Shown one piece after another: positions 53,901 to 61,303 of a stretch of 64,000 nt of DNA. Where the stretch lies: NCBI RefSeq assembly GCF_013128195.2, contig NZ_CP053452.2:9300001-9364000 (forward strand). The letters are read 5' to 3'. The stretch's first letter is position 1; the number at the start of each line of letters is the position of its first letter. Source of the DNA: Frigoriglobus tundricola. GTDB taxonomy: Bacteria; Planctomycetota; Planctomycetia; Gemmatales; Gemmataceae. The notes below the pieces were generated by a model, which worked only from the letters and a program-made list of their open reading frames with translations, was not told the DNA's origin and searched no databases. The position numbers and the translations under genes were made by a program.

Positions 53901-54080
53901 TACGAGTCGCTGATGACGATCCTGCAACGCGAAACCGGCTACGGCTTCCGGCCGGTCCGCGTGCTGAAGGGCGTGGACGCCTGGACCGACGACTACGCCG
54001 ACGTGATGCGGGTGATGATGATCCCCGAACTCCAGAAGGTCCGGAAGTTCTTCGGCCTGCCGACGCCGGTGGAGCGCTAA
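50931..54080 (+). CDS. Membrane-fused spermidine-synthase-like protein
   Basis: 1049 aa from GTG 50931, with GGAG 9 nt upstream. The N-terminal ~550 residues hold about a dozen membrane helices (LLFAVTLFVSASLLFMVQPM, AWNACMVFFQALLLLGYLY-like segments, ILGVLAILSLCIGVPFFVVS). The C-terminal part is a spermidine-synthase/methyltransferase Rossmann fold: HVAMVGLGTGSVSCYAHKGQ, LTFYEIDPTVKKLV and LLIDAFSSDSIPVHLL. The DAFSSDSIPxHLLT motif occurs in this fused family, whose substrate is uncertain. The following ATP-grasp gene starts 2 nt after the stop, so this gene may belong to the H4MPT operon. Confidence 0.87.
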   Translation: MPLLFAVTLFVSASLLFMVQPMVGKLVLPLLGGSPAVWNACMVFFQALLLLGYLYADRLTRQPDTRKQWAIHIGVMALPVAAFVLSILFNARHTPIGVAESLAPSDGSSAILGVLAILSLCIGVPFFVVSTSATLLQKWFTYTGHPSARDPYFLYAASNFGSLISLLGYPIFIEPNMTQGAQTWFWAAGFVGLFALIAFCGRAAVNPLGVPPGAAPAPGLAGAGSNLIGKQAGRAPATAPKPAADNKVVPVAPPVEPPPTWARMAKWTVLAFVPSSLMLGVTFYMTTDIASIPLLWVGPLALYLITFIIAFGRTPPWFRILIGNLAPVMILLLVFLLISNVDPGIGIKLLLHNLTFFAAALMCHYELARDRPAPQYLTTYFLIMSFGGVLGGIFNSLLAPLIFQHAYEYPLALLFACLMVPNLNPLTQDDKDAKMSPEGALAADAAIAGGTNPIAYAVRWVFRFVDRNKEVALALDVIIPALVGMAFWQLRKLGQYEWYDNTVTWLWDDIMARRINRDTIVIVITYAMPVMVCFFFVDRPLRFALCVAAILGPVTYKEYGSEALHTERSFFGILKIEEHGSVQYNLDKTKFDVVTDEALANMRKAVVPEPIVQKLASLKDQEMPRHTFEKEVEKLIGADAFAQNREKILRATFSRENRGSSAVKGADDKPIVLGRIDYHRLVHGTTLHGTQVAKHERHILDDFQFLTAANPWDNLAVLGAIQTYDMRQEPLTYYHRTGPVGAMFAELNRRGKGQAHVAMVGLGTGSVSCYAHKGQKLTFYEIDPTVKKLVADDDTYFSYVRDARNRGAELDFRMGDARLKLKATDDKYALLLIDAFSSDSIPVHLLTVEAVRLYLERMADDGVLALHISNKFVRLEPVVAAIAEELGLVARVWNDDSEGRAGKTASSWVALARKREDLGSRLCSPISDMMVKFGDEQIYEVLRYTYPELKALLDKNPAKQQETILQWLDKRTDDPQAKEFAGWIRKYGSEYESLMTILQRETGYGFRPVRVLKGVDAWTDDYADVMRVMMIPELQKVRKFFGLPTPVER

Positions 54081-54082
54081 GG

Positions 54083-55204
54083 GTGGTCGGCGTCGTCGGA
54101 TCGAGCGCGCGGGCGGCGGTTCAATCGCTCGCCCGTGCGGGCTTCTCCGCGTGGGCAATCGATCAGTTCGCCGACCGCGACCTGAAACGCCTCGCCGCGT
54201 GTACCGTTTGTCCCCGAGGCGCCTACCCGGGCGGGATACCGGCGCTGGCGGCGCAATTTCCGCCCGGGCCGGTTCTGTACACGGGCGGGTTGGAGAATTA
54301 CCCACAGGTCGTCGCCGAACTCGCCGTCCAGCGCGAACTGTGGGGCAACCCGCCCGAAGTGTTGACCCGCGTCCGCGACCCCTTCGCACTTTTCCCCGCT
54401 CTCTCCCAGGCGGGGTTCGCAACTCCGCGACTCGTTCCTCAGGGACAACGGTGCCCCTCCGAAGGCCGATGGTTGCGTAAACCTCTTCGGTCCGGTGGGG
54501 GCCTCGGCCTCCGGTCCGCGCAACCGGGTGAAGCGGCTTCGCACGATCACTTCTTTCAGGACTTCATCGCCGGCCAACCGATGTCGGCGCTTTTCGTGAA
54601 CGCGGATCTTTTTGGCTGTACTGAGCAACTGATTGGTGAATCCTGGCTCCACGCCCCACCGTTTGTGTACTGCGGGAACGTTGGCCGCTATCGTGTGCCT
54701 AAATCCGTAACCCACACACTTGCAGAACTCGGACGCTCACTGGCGAACGCGGCCGGACTGCGCGGCGTCTGGGGTCTCGATTTCGTTCTTCGAGAGGAAG
54801 CGCCGTACCCTCTGGAAGTGAACCCACGGTACGCCGCGAGTGCGGAGGTTCTCGAACACGCGACGGGAACCGCGCTGTTTGGCGAGGACCTACCCCCCCA
54901 GCCCCCCTCGCCCCTTGTGAGGGGCGCTGGGGGGGTTGGTCTCTGTGTTGGCAAAGCGATCTACTACACCCCCCACACCTTCCGCTTCCCGCCGAGCGGC
55001 CCGTGGGACGCGGACCTCGCGGGAACCTTCGACCCGTGGCGACTGCCGCAGTTCGCGGACATTCCCGAGGCCGCAAGTGTGATCGAGGCCGGATGGCCGG
55101 TTCTCACGCTCTTCGCAACAGGAAGCACGCCCCGGGACGTCCGTGAACGGCTACAATCACGGGCTGGGGAACTGGATCTCCTGTTCCGGGATTTACGACC
55201 ATGA
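54083..55204 (+). CDS. ATP-grasp protein of the H4MPT operon
   Basis: 373 aa from GTG 54083; the GGAG used lies in the end of the preceding gene. N-terminal VVGVVGSSARAAVQSLARAG is a Rossmann-like nucleotide fold. WLRKPLRSGGGLGLRSAQPG is the ATP-grasp lysine/glycine loop, and WGLDFVLREEAPYPLEVNPR holds the Mg/ATP acidic residues and the E-x-N-x-R motif. This resembles the ATP-grasp protein (Orf17-like) found with H4MPT genes of methylotrophs. A palindrome is embedded in frame at 54892-54936. The stop overlaps the mch start (ATGA). Confidence 0.82.
   Translation: MVGVVGSSARAAVQSLARAGFSAWAIDQFADRDLKRLAACTVCPRGAYPGGIPALAAQFPPGPVLYTGGLENYPQVVAELAVQRELWGNPPEVLTRVRDPFALFPALSQAGFATPRLVPQGQRCPSEGRWLRKPLRSGGGLGLRSAQPGEAASHDHFFQDFIAGQPMSALFVNADLFGCTEQLIGESWLHAPPFVYCGNVGRYRVPKSVTHTLAELGRSLANAAGLRGVWGLDFVLREEAPYPLEVNPRYAASAEVLEHATGTALFGEDLPPQPPSPLVRGAGGVGLCVGKAIYYTPHTFRFPPSGPWDADLAGTFDPWRLPQFADIPEAASVIEAGWPVLTLFATGSTPRDVRERLQSRAGELDLLFRDLRP
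54892..54936 (+). repeat. Palindrome inside the ATP-grasp coding sequence
   Basis: ACCCCCCCAGC (54892-54902) pairs with GCTGGGGGGGT (54926-54936), and CGCCCCT (54909-54915) with AGGGGCG (54920-54926), leaving a small bulge. It is translated as PPQPPSPLVRGAGGVG, a low-complexity insert after the E-x-N-x-R motif of an otherwise normal ATP-grasp enzyme. Confidence 0.75.
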
Positions 55205-56148
55205 CTCTCAACGAACTGGCCCATGCCGTCGCGGACGAGGTCGAGCGGAACGCTGCGCGATTACGGGTGAGCGTGTCGAAGGTGGCCGGGGCGCGGGTCA
55301 TTGACTGCGGCGGGGCCGTTCAGGGGAGCCTCGCGGCCGGTCTCTTGCTCGCCCGCGCGTGCCTCGCCGACCTCGCGGACGTTGTCTATGTGCCCTGCCC
55401 CGTCGCCCAGGTCGGCGGTCCGGCCGTTCAAGTGACGACCGACGACCCGGTCCGGGCGTGCCTGGCGTCGCAGTACGCGGGCTGGCAGGTGAGCGCCGGC
55501 AAGTTCTTCGCGATGGGGTCCGGACCCATGCGGGCGCTCGCGGCGCGCGAGGACGTGTTCCAGCACATCCCCGGGAAGGAAGAGTCCGCGGTCGCGGTCG
55601 GGGTGCTGGAAACGCACAAGCACCCCACGGAGGAGGTGATCGCGGCCATCGTCGCGAAGCTGCCGCCGGTCGCGGAACACCTCACGCTCCTCGTCGCGCC
55701 GACGATGAGTATTGCCGGCACGACCCAGATCGTCGCCCGCTCGGTAGAGACGGCGCTTCACAAGCTCCACGAACTAAAGTTCGACGTGACGCAGGTTGTG
55801 AGCGGCTACGGCGTGGCCCCGCTACCGCCCGTGGCGACCGACTTCGTGCAGGCGATCGGCCGCACGAACGACGCGATCCTTTATGGCGCGCAGGTCACGC
55901 TCTGGGTCCGCGCCGACGACGAGCTGCTCGAACACATCGGCCCGAAGGTGCCGTCCGCAGCCTCGAAGGACCACGGGGCACCGTTCGCCGAGATCTTCGG
56001 CCGCTACAACGGCGACTTCTACAAGATCGACCCCCTGCTCTTCTCACCGGCCGAAGTCGAGTTCCGCAACCTGAAGACGGGCCGCTGTCACCGGTTCGGC
56101 CGCGTGGAACCGGCCCTTTTGCAAAAGTCGTTCGGACTCACATCGTAG
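55201..56148 (+). CDS. mch: Methenyltetrahydromethanopterin cyclohydrolase
   Basis: 315 aa. Mch interconverts N5,N10-methenyl-H4MPT and N5-formyl-H4MPT in the H4MPT-linked C1 pathway of methylotrophs, planctomycetes and methanogens. Family motifs visible: RVIDCGGAVQGSLAAGLLLA, VAQVGGPAVQVTTDDPVRAC, SAGKFFAMGSGPMRAL and VVSGYGVAPLPPVATDFVQA, then RTNDAILYGAQVTLWV. The length matches known Mch. It overlaps the upstream ATP-grasp gene by 4 nt. Its stop TAG lies within the left arm of a perfect 32-bp inverted repeat. Confidence 0.95.
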   Translation: MTLNELAHAVADEVERNAARLRVSVSKVAGARVIDCGGAVQGSLAAGLLLARACLADLADVVYVPCPVAQVGGPAVQVTTDDPVRACLASQYAGWQVSAGKFFAMGSGPMRALAAREDVFQHIPGKEESAVAVGVLETHKHPTEEVIAAIVAKLPPVAEHLTLLVAPTMSIAGTTQIVARSVETALHKLHELKFDVTQVVSGYGVAPLPPVATDFVQAIGRTNDAILYGAQVTLWVRADDELLEHIGPKVPSAASKDHGAPFAEIFGRYNGDFYKIDPLLFSPAEVEFRNLKTGRCHRFGRVEPALLQKSFGLTS

Positions 56149-56246
56149 TCATCATCGCTCCGCGTGATGACCGCTGAGGTCGGACGAGACCCGCTTAACC
56201 AGATCCGCATACGCCAGCGGTCATCACGCGGAGCGATGATGACTAC
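56145..56246. repeat. Perfect 32-bp inverted repeat between mch and the next gene
   Basis: Arms 56145-56176 and 56215-56246 are exact reverse complements (left arm begins GTAGTCATCATCGCTCCGCG) with a 38-nt spacer. The left arm contains the mch stop codon, and the right arm ends 10 nt before the next start codon. In the mRNA it would form a very stable hairpin that can hide the following ribosome site. Confidence 0.9.
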
Positions 56247-56256
56247 AATTTCGGCA

Positions 56257-57117
56257 ATGCGAATCGCCATCCTCTCGGGCGGAACCGGCTGGCACGTTCA
56301 GGACGTGTTGCGGGCCGCTCACGAACTCGGCCACGAAGCGACCGCGCTCGACTTCCGCTCTCTGAGTGCGAGTGTCCACACCGCGGGGGATGTCCTTGCC
56401 GCGTTCGACACGGTCCTCGTCCGCACCATGCCGGCCGGGTCGCTCGAACAGGTTGTGTTCCGCATGGACCTGCTGCACGAGGCCGCGGCCCGCGGAACAC
56501 CGGTACTCAATCCGCCGCGGGCGGTAGAAGTGTGCGTCGATAAGTACCTCACCACGGCCCGGCTGGCGCGGGCCGGTATCGCCACTCCAGCGACGGCCGT
56601 GTGCCAGCGCAGCGACGACGCGATGGCCTCGTTCGCGGAACTCGGTGGCGACGTGGTGCTGAAGCCGCTGTTCGGCTCGGAAGGCCGCGGGATGTGTCGC
56701 ATCACGGATGCCGAAACCGCGTGGCGCACCTTCCGCGTGCTGGAGCAGACCGGCCAGGTGATCTACCTTCAGCGGTTCGTCCGGCACCCGGGCTGGGATC
56801 TGCGGGCGTTCGTGATCGGCGAGCGCGTGATCGCCGCGATGCGCCGCACCGCGGCTGCCGACTGGCGTACCAACGTCGCCCAGGGAGGCACTGCCGAGCG
56901 CGTGACGCTGAGCCCGGAGAACGAGGCACTCGCGATACGGGCGGCGGGAGCGGTAGGCTGCCCGGTCGCGGGGGTCGATCTTCTCCCCGGACCGGACGGA
57001 GAGATGTTCGTGATCGAAGTGAACGCCGTGCCCGGCTGGAAGGCGCTCGCGTCGGCGTGCGAGATCGACGTGGCGAAGGAAATGGTGCGGTTCCTGACGC
57101 GGGAGCATTCATCGTGA
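56257..57117 (+). CDS. RimK/MptN-like ATP-grasp ligase (Orf5-like) of the H4MPT operon
   Basis: 286 aa from ATG 56257 (MRIAILSGGTGWHVQDVLRA). Tandem ATGs at 56236 and 56239 inside the repeat are possible but badly spaced from GGAG. ATP-grasp motifs: GDVVLKPLFGSEGRGMCRIT, YLQRFVRHPGWDLRAFVIGE and GVDLLPGPDGEMFVIEVNAV with PGW. This is the RimK/MptN pattern; such a ligase could add glutamate to the H4MPT side chain. The order mch, ATP-grasp, CitG-like matches mch-orf5-orf7 of Methylobacterium. Confidence 0.88.
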   Translation: MRIAILSGGTGWHVQDVLRAAHELGHEATALDFRSLSASVHTAGDVLAAFDTVLVRTMPAGSLEQVVFRMDLLHEAAARGTPVLNPPRAVEVCVDKYLTTARLARAGIATPATAVCQRSDDAMASFAELGGDVVLKPLFGSEGRGMCRITDAETAWRTFRVLEQTGQVIYLQRFVRHPGWDLRAFVIGERVIAAMRRTAAADWRTNVAQGGTAERVTLSPENEALAIRAAGAVGCPVAGVDLLPGPDGEMFVIEVNAVPGWKALASACEIDVAKEMVRFLTREHSS

Positions 57118-58013
57118 CCAGGTACACGACCGCAGACATTCGGGTCGGTGACGACTTCTTGGCTGAGGTTGCTTGTATTTGGGAGGTGAGCGCGAGGAAA
57201 CTCGGTAACGTTCACCCCGGAGCACACTTCCGTGATGTCACGGCCGTCGAGTTCCTCCTCAGTGCGGCGGCGATTCGGACGGCTTTCCGCTTTCCCGGGC
57301 ACTCCTCGACCGGGCATCTCATAAAGTTGGCGGCACGGGAAACGCGTTCCGCGGTTGGTACCAACACGAATCTCGGCATCGTCATCCTTTTGGCACCACT
57401 CGTAAGCGCGATTACAACGGTAGCTCCATTCCGCGGGGCAGTCTCTCAAGCGTTAGAAAGACTCACGATTCGCGACGCGCAACTTGTATACGAAGCCATC
57501 CGCCTCGCAAACCCCGGCGGACTCGGAGACGCGCCAGAACAAGACGTGCGGTCCGAACCCACGGTCACGCTCCTCGAAGCGATGAAGCTCGCAGCCGATC
57601 GCGACATGGTCGCCCGGCAGTACGCGAACGGCTTCGCGGACGTGTTCAACTTCGGCGTTCCGGCTTTTACGGCCGCCCTCGCCCGGTTCGGCTGTGTCGA
57701 AGCCGCCATCATCGATTCGCAACTGCGGTGGCTTGCAAAATACCCCGATTCGCTCATTGCTCGGAAACGGGGGCTAGCGGTCGCAGAAGACGTGCAGCAG
57801 CGCGCCGCTGCGGTTCTCGAACTCGGCGGCATTGCTACGCCCGAAGGCCGGGCGGCCGGCGTCGCGCTCGACCGGCACCTTCGTAGCGACGGCAACACGC
57901 TGAACCCCGGCACGACGGCCGACCTGATCACCGCTTGCCTGTTCGTCGCGTTGCGGGAGAATATGGTGACTCCTTCCGCCCCGTTCCGCTGGCACGTGAG
58001 CGATTGGCTGTAA
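57114..58013 (+). CDS. CitG-like (triphosphoribosyl-dephospho-CoA synthase) protein, Orf7-like
   Basis: 299 aa from GTG 57114, overlapping the previous stop (GTGA). Family features: LGNVHPGAHFRDVTAVEFLL, TNTNLGIVILLAPLV (the TNTNLGxxLLLAPL signature) and ANPGGLGDAPEQDV. This matches the triphosphoribosyl-dephospho-CoA synthase family (CitG/MdcB). In methylotrophs the Orf7 member is tied to H4MPT synthesis, probably building the phosphoribosyl part of the cofactor. The residues PGGLG and D are kept, so it is likely active. Confidence 0.88.
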   Translation: MTRYTTADIRVGDDFLAEVACIWEVSARKLGNVHPGAHFRDVTAVEFLLSAAAIRTAFRFPGHSSTGHLIKLAARETRSAVGTNTNLGIVILLAPLVSAITTVAPFRGAVSQALERLTIRDAQLVYEAIRLANPGGLGDAPEQDVRSEPTVTLLEAMKLAADRDMVARQYANGFADVFNFGVPAFTAALARFGCVEAAIIDSQLRWLAKYPDSLIARKRGLAVAEDVQQRAAAVLELGGIATPEGRAAGVALDRHLRSDGNTLNPGTTADLITACLFVALRENMVTPSAPFRWHVSDWL

Positions 58014-58015
58014 CG

Positions 58016-58507
58016 ATGCCGACCGAGCGCTTCAAAGTTCGTGTCACCAAAGACCATCTGGTGTTCTGCTGCGGGCACTTCATCAGCTACCGCGGCCACC
58101 AGTGCGAGCGGCTCCACGGCCACAACTACCGCACCGCGGTCGAGGTCGAGGGCGTGTTGCAAGAGGACTACTACGTCTTCGACTTCATCGCCTTGAAAAA
58201 GCGCACGAAGGAAATCACCGACGAACTCGACCACCACATGCTCCTGGCGACGCGGAACCCGGTGATTGCCGTGGACGACACCCCGAAATGCGTGCGCGTG
58301 AAGTACGAGGACCGCGAGTGGCAGTTCCCGCGCGGCGACTGCATTCTCCTGCCCATCGAGAACACGACGGCCGAGCTGCTCGCCCGGTACATCGCCGGTC
58401 GGTTATGGGAATCGCTACGGACCAACGAAGGGTTCACGCCCGAAGTGCTCCGGGTGGAGGTCGAAGAGGCCCCGGGGCAGTCCGCGACGGTCGAATGGCG
58501 GGCGTGA
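58016..58507 (+). CDS. 6-pyruvoyl-tetrahydropterin synthase-like protein
   Basis: 163 aa. Zinc histidines and catalytic residues are in CCGHFISYRGHQCERLHGHN (H of GHF, then HGH; Cys before ERLHGH) and DELDHHMLLATRNP. FDFIALKKRTKEITDELDH is the PTPS/QueD core. The gene starts 2 nt after the CitG-like gene, so it is the last gene of the H4MPT operon and probably supplies or trims the pterin. A queuosine role (QueD) is the alternative, but no other queuosine gene is here. Confidence 0.88.
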   Translation: MPTERFKVRVTKDHLVFCCGHFISYRGHQCERLHGHNYRTAVEVEGVLQEDYYVFDFIALKKRTKEITDELDHHMLLATRNPVIAVDDTPKCVRVKYEDREWQFPRGDCILLPIENTTAELLARYIAGRLWESLRTNEGFTPEVLRVEVEEAPGQSATVEWRA

Positions 58508-58795
58508 CGCGGCTGCGCTGGTCTCTTCTGGCACCAACCTCTAAGTTTCTCTAACCGCCCTCTTGCGGAGCCCCCGCCCAACCGTCACAATCCGGCAACA
58601 CAAGTGGATCGCGAAGCCCCGTTCGTATGGTGACGGGCCGCGATCCACAATGGGAGTCGCCGTGAGTGCTCGCCTCACGACACCGGCTCGCACGACGGGT
58701 CAGCGCGGAGCGCTGGCCGGCTTTTCCCCTTACGACTAACGGAGTGACACGGACGGAACGGATGCCGCCGCGAACCTCGGTACGGGACCACCAAT

Positions 58796-59677
58796 ATGAA
58801 CCGTCCGCTCGGCCGCCGCGATTTTCTCCACACTACCGCCGCCGTCACGGCCGCGGCGATGACCGGATCGTCCGTCTTCGCGGCCGACGACAAGAAGAAG
58901 CCGAAGCTCAAGAAGGCCGTGAAGTACGGCATGATCCACCTCAAAGGCACGCACCAGGAGCGGCTCGAACTCGCCAAGAAGTGCGGGTTCGCGGGCGTCG
59001 AGATCGACAGCCCCGGCACGGACAAGCTCGACGACCTCGCCCGCGCGAGCAAGGAGACCGGTGTCGCGGTCCACGGGGTCATCGATTCGGTCCACTGGAA
59101 GGACACGCTCTCGAGCCCGGACGAGGCCGTTCGGGCGAAGGGCCTGGAAGCGCTCAAGGGCGCGCTCCAGGACGCCAAGACCGTGGGCGCAACCACGGTG
59201 CTCCTCGTGCCCGGCGTGGTGAACAAGGAAGTGAGCTACGAACAGTGCTGGGAGCGGTCGCGGGCCGAAGTCAAAAAGGCACTTCCGCTCGCAGAGAAGG
59301 TGAAAGTGCCCATCGCCATTGAGGTGGTGTGGAACAACTTTATCACGACTCCGTACCAGCTCATCGAGTACGTGGACAGCTTCAAGAGCGAGTACGTCGG
59401 CGCGTACTTCGACTGCTCGAACATGATCAAATACGGTGTGCCGCCCGCGGACTGGATTCGCAAGCTGGGAAAGCGGATGCTAAAGTTCGACTTCAAGGGC
59501 TACAGCAAGACGAAACAGTGGGTCAATATCGGCGAGGGCGACGAGGATTGGCCCGAGATCCTGAAGGCGCTTGGGGAAATTGGTTACCACGGCTTCGCGA
59601 CGGCCGAGGTCGGCGGCGGGGGCGAAGAGTACCTCAAGAAGCTCTCGGCAGTGATGGACAAGATTCTGGGGCTCTGA
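58796..59677 (+). CDS. Tat-exported sugar phosphate isomerase/epimerase-like protein
   Basis: 293 aa. The leader MNRPLGRRDFLHTTAAVTAA has a twin-arginine RRDFL motif. TIM-barrel strands: CGFAGVEIDSPG, HGVIDSVHWKD, TTVLLVPGVVN, VPIAIEVVWNNFIT, VGAYFDCSNMIKYG, MLKFDFKGYS and GFATAEVGGGGEEYL, with acidic/His metal sites as in the xylose isomerase-like family. It is convergent with the Gfo/Idh oxidoreductase gene at 59877, with which such proteins often cooperate in sugar catabolism. Confidence 0.88.
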   Translation: MNRPLGRRDFLHTTAAVTAAAMTGSSVFAADDKKKPKLKKAVKYGMIHLKGTHQERLELAKKCGFAGVEIDSPGTDKLDDLARASKETGVAVHGVIDSVHWKDTLSSPDEAVRAKGLEALKGALQDAKTVGATTVLLVPGVVNKEVSYEQCWERSRAEVKKALPLAEKVKVPIAIEVVWNNFITTPYQLIEYVDSFKSEYVGAYFDCSNMIKYGVPPADWIRKLGKRMLKFDFKGYSKTKQWVNIGEGDEDWPEILKALGEIGYHGFATAEVGGGGEEYLKKLSAVMDKILGL

Positions 59678-59698
59678 TACGCGATCTTGCGGACGCTT

Positions 59699-59770
59699 TT
59701 TCCCTGGGACCGCGGCGTCTCGCCCGCTCTTCACGAAGAAGCGGGCGAGACGCCCGCGGTCCCAGGGAAA
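59699..59770. repeat. REP-like hairpin A between convergent genes
   Basis: Arms 59699-59728 (starting TTTCCCTGGGACCGCGG) and 59740-59770 pair over 17 and 13 bp with a single bulged C at 59753. Translated, it gives the ETPAVPG-type peptides seen in repeat-derived spurious ORFs in several bacteria. Likely a mobile palindromic repeat that also serves as a terminator. Confidence 0.8.
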
Positions 59771-59776
59771 GTTATT

Positions 59777-59874
59777 CAGAAGTGCCGAGTGCGGAACGCC
59801 GAGCGCCGGGTGGAAGAGAAGACACATGCCTTCTCTTCCACCCGGCGCTCGGCGTTCCGCACTCGGCACTTCTG
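59777..59874. repeat. REP-like hairpin B, perfect 45-bp stem
   Basis: Arms 59777-59821 (starting CAGAAGTGCCGAGTGCGGAA) and 59830-59874 are exact reverse complements with an 8-nt loop. The right arm ends 2 nt before the stop codon of the convergent oxidoreductase gene (59877). The arm resembles the repeat within apbE (about 62552-62594). Confidence 0.9.
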
Positions 59875-59876
59875 CG

Positions 59877-61187
59877 TTACGCCCGCGGCGGGAGCTTCCA
59901 CGAGCCGGGGACCGGCGCGCGGGACGTGGTCAACTTCGTGGCCATCGTGAGGTTCTTCGGCATCGTGTCCTCCGCGGCGGCGAGCGCCGCGTCCCATTTC
60001 AGTTCGCGGCAGGCGTAAGCGGCGTTGCGGCCCAGGACGGCCGTGAACGTCGAGTCGGTCACCTGCTTCAGCTCGTTCAGCGGGAGACCGGCGCGGATGC
60101 TCTTGAGCAGATCGATGTGCTCTTGAACGTAGGCCGAGATGTCGTCTTCACCGGACGGCTTCCCGTTGATCCGGTAGCCGCCCTTCTGGGTGGTGAAGGT
60201 GCCCGTGGACCCGAACACCGTTTCGGACACGTCCTCTTCACCGGGGAGGTGGCGGCAGTAGCTGAAGAGGCGGACGCCGTTGGCGTATTCGTACTCGACG
60301 GCGAAGTGGTCCCAAATGTTCCCGACGACGTTCGGGTCGCCGGGCTTCCGGTTGGCCCGCCCGCCCATCCCGCACGCCTTCACCGGTGGCCCGCCCATCA
60401 CCCAGTTGATCACGTCCAGGTTGTGGACGTGCTGTTCGACGATGTGGTCGCCGCACACCCACATGAAGTGGTACCAGTTGTTGAGTTGGTACTCGACGTC
60501 GGTGGCGTTCGCGGCGCGGTCGTGGAACCAGATCCCCTGGCCGTTCCACGAGCAGCGGGCGGCGCGGACCTCACCGATCATGCCGTCCTGGATCTTCTTG
60601 ATCGACTCCAGGTAGCCCTTCTGGTGCCGCCGCTGCGTGCCGGCAACGATCGCGAGGTTCTTCTTCTTCGACTCCTCGACCAGCCCGTAACACTTGCGGG
60701 CGCCGGTCGCGTCCACGCACACCGGCTTCTCACAGAAGATGTTCTTCCCGGCCTTCACGGCCGCTTCGAGGTGCGTCGGGCGGAACCCGGGCGGCGTGGC
60801 GAGGATGACGAGGTTCACGTCCGTCTTGAGCAGCTTCTCGTAGGCGTCGAGCCCGTCAAAAACGGTCTCCGGCTTGATCTTGATCTGCTTGTGGTACCGG
60901 CCGTAGTGCTCGCTCTTTTCGTTGGCGAACACCTTGGCGGCGTCCTCGGCCTGCCCCTTGAACACGTCCGCGACGGCCACGATCTCGACCTTCGGGTTGG
61001 CCCCGTTGATCTTCTCCTCGGCCTCCAGAATGTCACGGACCGCGCCGCGGCCGCGGCCGCCGCAGCCGATGAGGCCCACCTTGATCGTATCGTTGCCGGC
61101 GGCGAACGCGCCGGCCGCGAGGGTGTTCGCCACCGCGACGCCGCCCACCGCGGCGGTTGTCTTCAGGAAATCACGACGGTTCGACAT
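59877..61187 (-). CDS. Tat-exported Gfo/Idh/MocA-family oxidoreductase
   Basis: 436 aa from ATG 61187, with GGAGG 8 nt upstream. Leader MSNRRDFLKTTAAVGGVAVA with RRDFL for Tat export. The NAD(P)-binding Rossmann motif is IKVGLIGCGGRGRGAVRDI. Then VILATPPGFRPTHLEAA, the catalytic-region motif KNIFCEKPVCVDATG and the C-terminal domain WYHFMWVCGDHIVEQHVHNL. Planctomycetes have large sets of such exported dehydrogenase-like proteins. The substrate is probably a sugar or inositol but is unproven. Confidence 0.92.
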   Translation of the reverse strand: MSNRRDFLKTTAAVGGVAVANTLAAGAFAAGNDTIKVGLIGCGGRGRGAVRDILEAEEKINGANPKVEIVAVADVFKGQAEDAAKVFANEKSEHYGRYHKQIKIKPETVFDGLDAYEKLLKTDVNLVILATPPGFRPTHLEAAVKAGKNIFCEKPVCVDATGARKCYGLVEESKKKNLAIVAGTQRRHQKGYLESIKKIQDGMIGEVRAARCSWNGQGIWFHDRAANATDVEYQLNNWYHFMWVCGDHIVEQHVHNLDVINWVMGGPPVKACGMGGRANRKPGDPNVVGNIWDHFAVEYEYANGVRLFSYCRHLPGEEDVSETVFGSTGTFTTQKGGYRINGKPSGEDDISAYVQEHIDLLKSIRAGLPLNELKQVTDSTFTAVLGRNAAYACRELKWDAALAAAEDTMPKNLTMATKLTTSRAPVPGSWKLPPRA

Positions 61188-61303
61188 GGGGAGAGCCTCC
61201 AGAAAGAACGCAGAGTTCGAAACCGGGAATGAACCGACCGGGCGGGAGAACGCGGGGAGCGGGTCCGGGTTGTACGATCCGAACCCGCGCCCCGTGCATC
61301 GGG

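Noticed and set aside
51426-54422. 998-aa minus-strand frame
   Set aside because: Antisense shadow of the membrane-fused spermidine-synthase-like gene, with Val/Asp/Arg/His-rich low-complexity translation.
59687-59950. Plus-strand ORF containing ETPAVPG-like sequence
   Set aside because: It is the translation of two palindromic repeats and overlaps the oxidoreductase gene end; not a protein gene.
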